From positions 8,930,501 through 8,994,500 of the forward strand of contig NC_088311.1 of the NCBI RefSeq assembly GCF_910592395.1: a stretch of 64,000 nucleotides of DNA, in the 5' to 3' direction. The first letter of the stretch is position 1; each line of letters starts with the position of its first letter. The position numbers and the translations under genes are program-made. This document shows positions 60,621 to 64,000 of the stretch, in pieces. The notes beneath the pieces are model-generated. The model was not told the origin of the DNA. It saw only the letters and a list, made by a program, of their open reading frames with translations, and did no database searches. Source of the stretch: Lineus longissimus. Taxonomy: Eukaryota > Nemertea > Pilidiophora > Heteronemertea > Lineidae.

Positions 60621-63600
60621 TTCCTCAGGAGAGATTGATTTTTCAGAACACGCATGTGGTAACCAGTGCTATAGTTGAAAAGAATATCTTTTACTTGAAT
60701 CGACTTCTCACTTGAGCACCTGTCAATTTCCCTTCAGAGTTACGATTTTTAATAGAGTTTTTGGCGCCGGTCTTTATGATATACTTCGCTGGCAACTAAA
60801 ATATTCTGCATTTGGAGTGAGCGTGTTTCACAGACTTGGCGGTAGTTTGGGCAACTGCATACCAACTGATGGTGCACTAATTGGCAAAAACATCATCGAT
60901 TGGATTTGATTAGCACTTTACGTGACAGAACCTGCATCAGCCGAATTCTTATTAAGCAATAATGGCTGGGAAAATCAACTGGGAATCAACATCCGTAATT
61001 TTTTTAGTCGACTTGCACTGCAAGCGATGGAGCATTCGACAGTTAACACCTTGGGCGCTCACAGATTTTGCAAAATAATCTCAACGCTGACCGCATTTCA
61101 CCACCTCGTGAAAATAGTCCATAAGGGAATTTTTCCTGGCTCTGGTGGTGCCTGATCTTGCGGATCTTTCTAGCCCTTGCCCACACGCCTGGTAATCACC
61201 AATGGTGATACGGATCTCCATCTTCGGAAGTGATAAATACTAGATCTCTCCCGAGGGTGTGCCCAAATGACTCATTCTTTTATTACACCTGACAATCTCA
61301 TTGTCAAAGTCAGTTGCAGCTAATCTCAGTGGCTTTGGTGGAAGTGATTTATCATGTTTATCTGTTGATAAATTGCCGGCTGGATCATAAGATTTTCTCA
61401 CTGCATAATAGGACCATTTTACATGACAACAAAAAGACCCGATGCGATCCAATGGAATCCAAATGTGGTCCAAATTTGTTGAATTATCATACTTGTGGAC
61501 TGCACAGCTTTCTCTTTAAAACTTCACACTTCATGCTTCCAAGGAACAGGGCCAAGCTTAATGATAAAGATAACCCCTTAGCTGAGTGGAAGGTCATTGG
61601 GCCTCTTTTGTCCTGCAAATGAAATGTAATAAGTCTCTGAACTGATAAACTAGTACAGTAAAAAAACCAACTGTATTTAGACTTTTTATAGCTCTCTATT
61701 TGGACTTGATTTTCCCACTGACTGAATAAGTCGCTTTTTTTTCCTAATCACCAAGCCTTATCTATGATTGTCTGCAAAAGAGTTATCGCATCTCTCATAA
61801 GTTTGGTAATATCACTTGAATGACTTGTAAAAGGTGTGCTATGTGATTGTGGGTGCCTAATACCAAATAATTAATGGTCTGTACTAAGTGCTTGGACATA
61901 ATGGTGAGTTGAAGTGACTTTTGATGGACCGAAACTGTTATTTTGAAAACCGAAAAAAAGTGTGAATAAAAGGCCCTTTTAAGGGAATTCGTTAAGTGGG
62001 TGTATGAAGGAATTGTAGTGGAAGTAGGCCTATAAATTCCTTTTTTTTTAACGACCCATTAAATTTTTGATCAAGTGTTAAATCAAAATTGAAGCCGTAG
62101 GCTCATTTGATATTGGTCTGTATTTCAGTTATTTGTTGGCCAAAATGGTAATTTTTGTCGGTACTGACAGATGAAATTTGTAACAAGACTATACTTAAGT
62201 TTAACTGGGAAAATCTACATTGCTCCGCAAAAAAGATATCAAGCATGGCTTTACTTATGGAAGCTATAGAGTTAGAGAGAGAAAGTCACTGTTTGAGGTT
62301 TCTGCAGGGCCACTTGGGAGCTTCTGTGAATTCAGCGCTATCTTGATATGTGCAAGGCCTTTGAAGGAAAGCGGTGACAAGACTAGGGTTCGTACCTAGG
62401 CCACTTGCATTGAGAGACGCACGCTCCATAAACCTGGTGTTTTACTAGTAACTATCTTGATTGAATTTCATGTGTAATACTAAACACGATTACACAAAAA
62501 ACTATTCTTGGAATTGTCATGATGACAGTACACAGTACAGAGGGTCAAATTAGGATTATTAGCACGAAAATACAGCGTTATTTAGCAATAATTGTTGCAG
62601 ATTATACCATGCAATCATTGACCATCAGAAAAACACAAAATACTGTAAGCATTCTGTCATAATAAATCTGACTTTCATGTTGATAGTGGTTGTTTGCCTT
62701 GGTTCAAAATATTTGCAATAGTCAAAGAAAAATATAACATTTATATTTGTGCAGTGTTGCGTCCCCCTTTATTGAATAATTATATTCTGCCCTGCGGCCC
62801 CAAGCAATTTTTAGACCCTTACCATTTCAGTGCAGTTATATAGGGATTGTTGCTATTTTAATGTTTTTATTGTTTTGATATTCTTGGTAAGTGTTAAATG
62901 GCTCATAAAAAGTCATAGTCTTTGCCACTATTAGCTGCGGAGAATGTGTTAAACATGTTGAATGAGAAACTTATGTGGAATATCAGGCTCATAAGAGTAT
63001 AGGTAATCGCTGGGTTGGATACTGATAACTGGTCACTGCGATCACCAATACTGTTTTGCAGGCACCTGCGATGTCCTCTGCAAACAAGCAATTTTTGTTG
63101 CGTGCAATCATGATCGTAGGTCGCACAATGGCGGAGCACGTGTTTTCAAATAAGAGTTATTGCATGTTGTATTTTTCTGTGATTGGTGAAAGGTTCAGAG
63201 AAAATCTAATTGCCGTGAAATTATAAGCAGCCAAACATCAAACAACTTCCCCAAATTATTCTGCCTGGTGTCACGCGACTCGTCAGTTTGTGTGACAAGG
63301 CTTTCCTTTCCCCGCAGAAAAACCTTTTTGAGTTGAAAAGACAAGACATGTCTGTGTTTTTCTTGGCCCAATCCTTTGAATTGTGGTCTCATAAATTTCA
63401 GTCTATTTGCACTTTGATATATATTTCGAACCCGCTCTGGTTAAAATGGGCTCACTCCTCAGAAAAAAACTTCTAATACTTTATTCGACCAAAAAGCCAG
63501 ATCTTGTGTATCTGCTAAAATTTACGAAAGCCTTTGACATTGTGTTTGGTAAATATTTTTTGGGTCGGCAGACTATAATATGATATGAAAGGATTGCGCT

Positions 63601-64000
63601 CTCAAAAAATTTACACAATTATTTGCAATGAGATCTGTCATTCAAGTTTAAATATAATTTTTAAAATACCAATATATTTGCTTGCTGAGTGCTAATAACA
63701 TCAATTACTGTAATAATTTGAAAAGTCGTACATGAAATTCCAAAAACTCAATCTGTAGACTTCTTTTACCTCATTTGCTGCTAAAAGCGAATTAGACATG
63801 ATTTCTCCGCTTTAACTGCTAAAATTGCGCAACCGGGCTTTACATACATTCCAACCCTTAAAAGGTCCAATTGGTAAATACTATAAACTAAAACATGCAA
63901 TAAAATTGTCGGTTTCTTTGATTATAAGGGAATAGCCCTCGGTTAATGTGTCAAGCAAAGACTATCGATTTGGACATTTGTGTCATTATAATGAGATGTT

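Larger units (their letters stand above)
57264..64000. other. No gene recognised
   Basis: Contains MITEs at 58903 and 60391, a tRNA-like SINE near 60540, and near 63037-63130 a block matching 35176-35210 in reverse complement. Open frames up to about 102 codons are not supported by splice context or recognisable domains. Confidence 0.5.

Noticed and set aside
62390-62440. GGGTTCGTACC as a possible tRNA B-box
   Set aside because: No A-box or clover-leaf partner could be found by eye.
1-64000. CRISPR arrays, bacterial operons, ribosomal RNA genes or viral genes
   Set aside because: None seen. The spliced genes and repeat content are those of an animal nuclear genome, and no regularly spaced repeat array or viral protein was recognised.

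Overview
The window looks like nuclear DNA of an animal, most probably a marine invertebrate. Four protein genes are split by GT-AG introns of roughly 250 to 2,300 bases. Their products align along their length with vertebrate families, the base composition is AT-rich, and the non-coding DNA is full of short inverted-repeat transposons, tRNA-derived SINEs and minisatellites. The palindrome TAGGCCTA recurs unusually often. I cannot name the species or phylum from the sequence alone.

Layout. The genes sit in the first 22.6 kb. (1) MRPL13 (mitochondrial ribosomal protein uL13m), minus strand, 77-1433: the first four coding exons, running off the left edge. (2) ACP5-like tartrate-resistant purple acid phosphatase, minus strand, 2992-5876: six exons, complete at 327 residues. 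(3) RMC1 (regulator of MON1-CCZ1, also called C18orf8/Mic1), plus strand, 6723-15437: 20 exons, complete at 662 residues. (4) A PLPP-type phospholipid phosphatase, plus strand, 17086-21637: six exons, complete at 319 residues with all three catalytic motifs. Every exon junction in these models was checked for phase, and all join in frame.

Gene relations. ACP5 and RMC1 are head to head, with 846 bases between start codons. Both products act in the endolysosomal system (a secreted or lysosomal hydrolase, and a Rab7-exchange-factor subunit), so shared promoter control is possible but unproven. RMC1 and PLPP are in tandem, about 1.65 kb apart. MRPL13 and ACP5 are in tandem on the other strand.

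From about 22.6 kb to the right edge (over 41 kb) I see no convincing coding exon. That stretch holds several families of terminal-inverted-repeat elements (pogo/Tigger-like with TA duplications, piggyBac-like with TTAA duplications, a CAGGGCCG fold-back element), tRNA-derived SINEs, diverged tandem duplications, a possible LINE fragment and simple repeats. It could be intergenic DNA or a very large intron. I did not find a clearly new protein system. The more unusual items are the transposons: a 463-base element with GATTAC-hexamer arrays at both ends, G/C-run hairpin modules in the PLPP intron, and multi-copy short element families.
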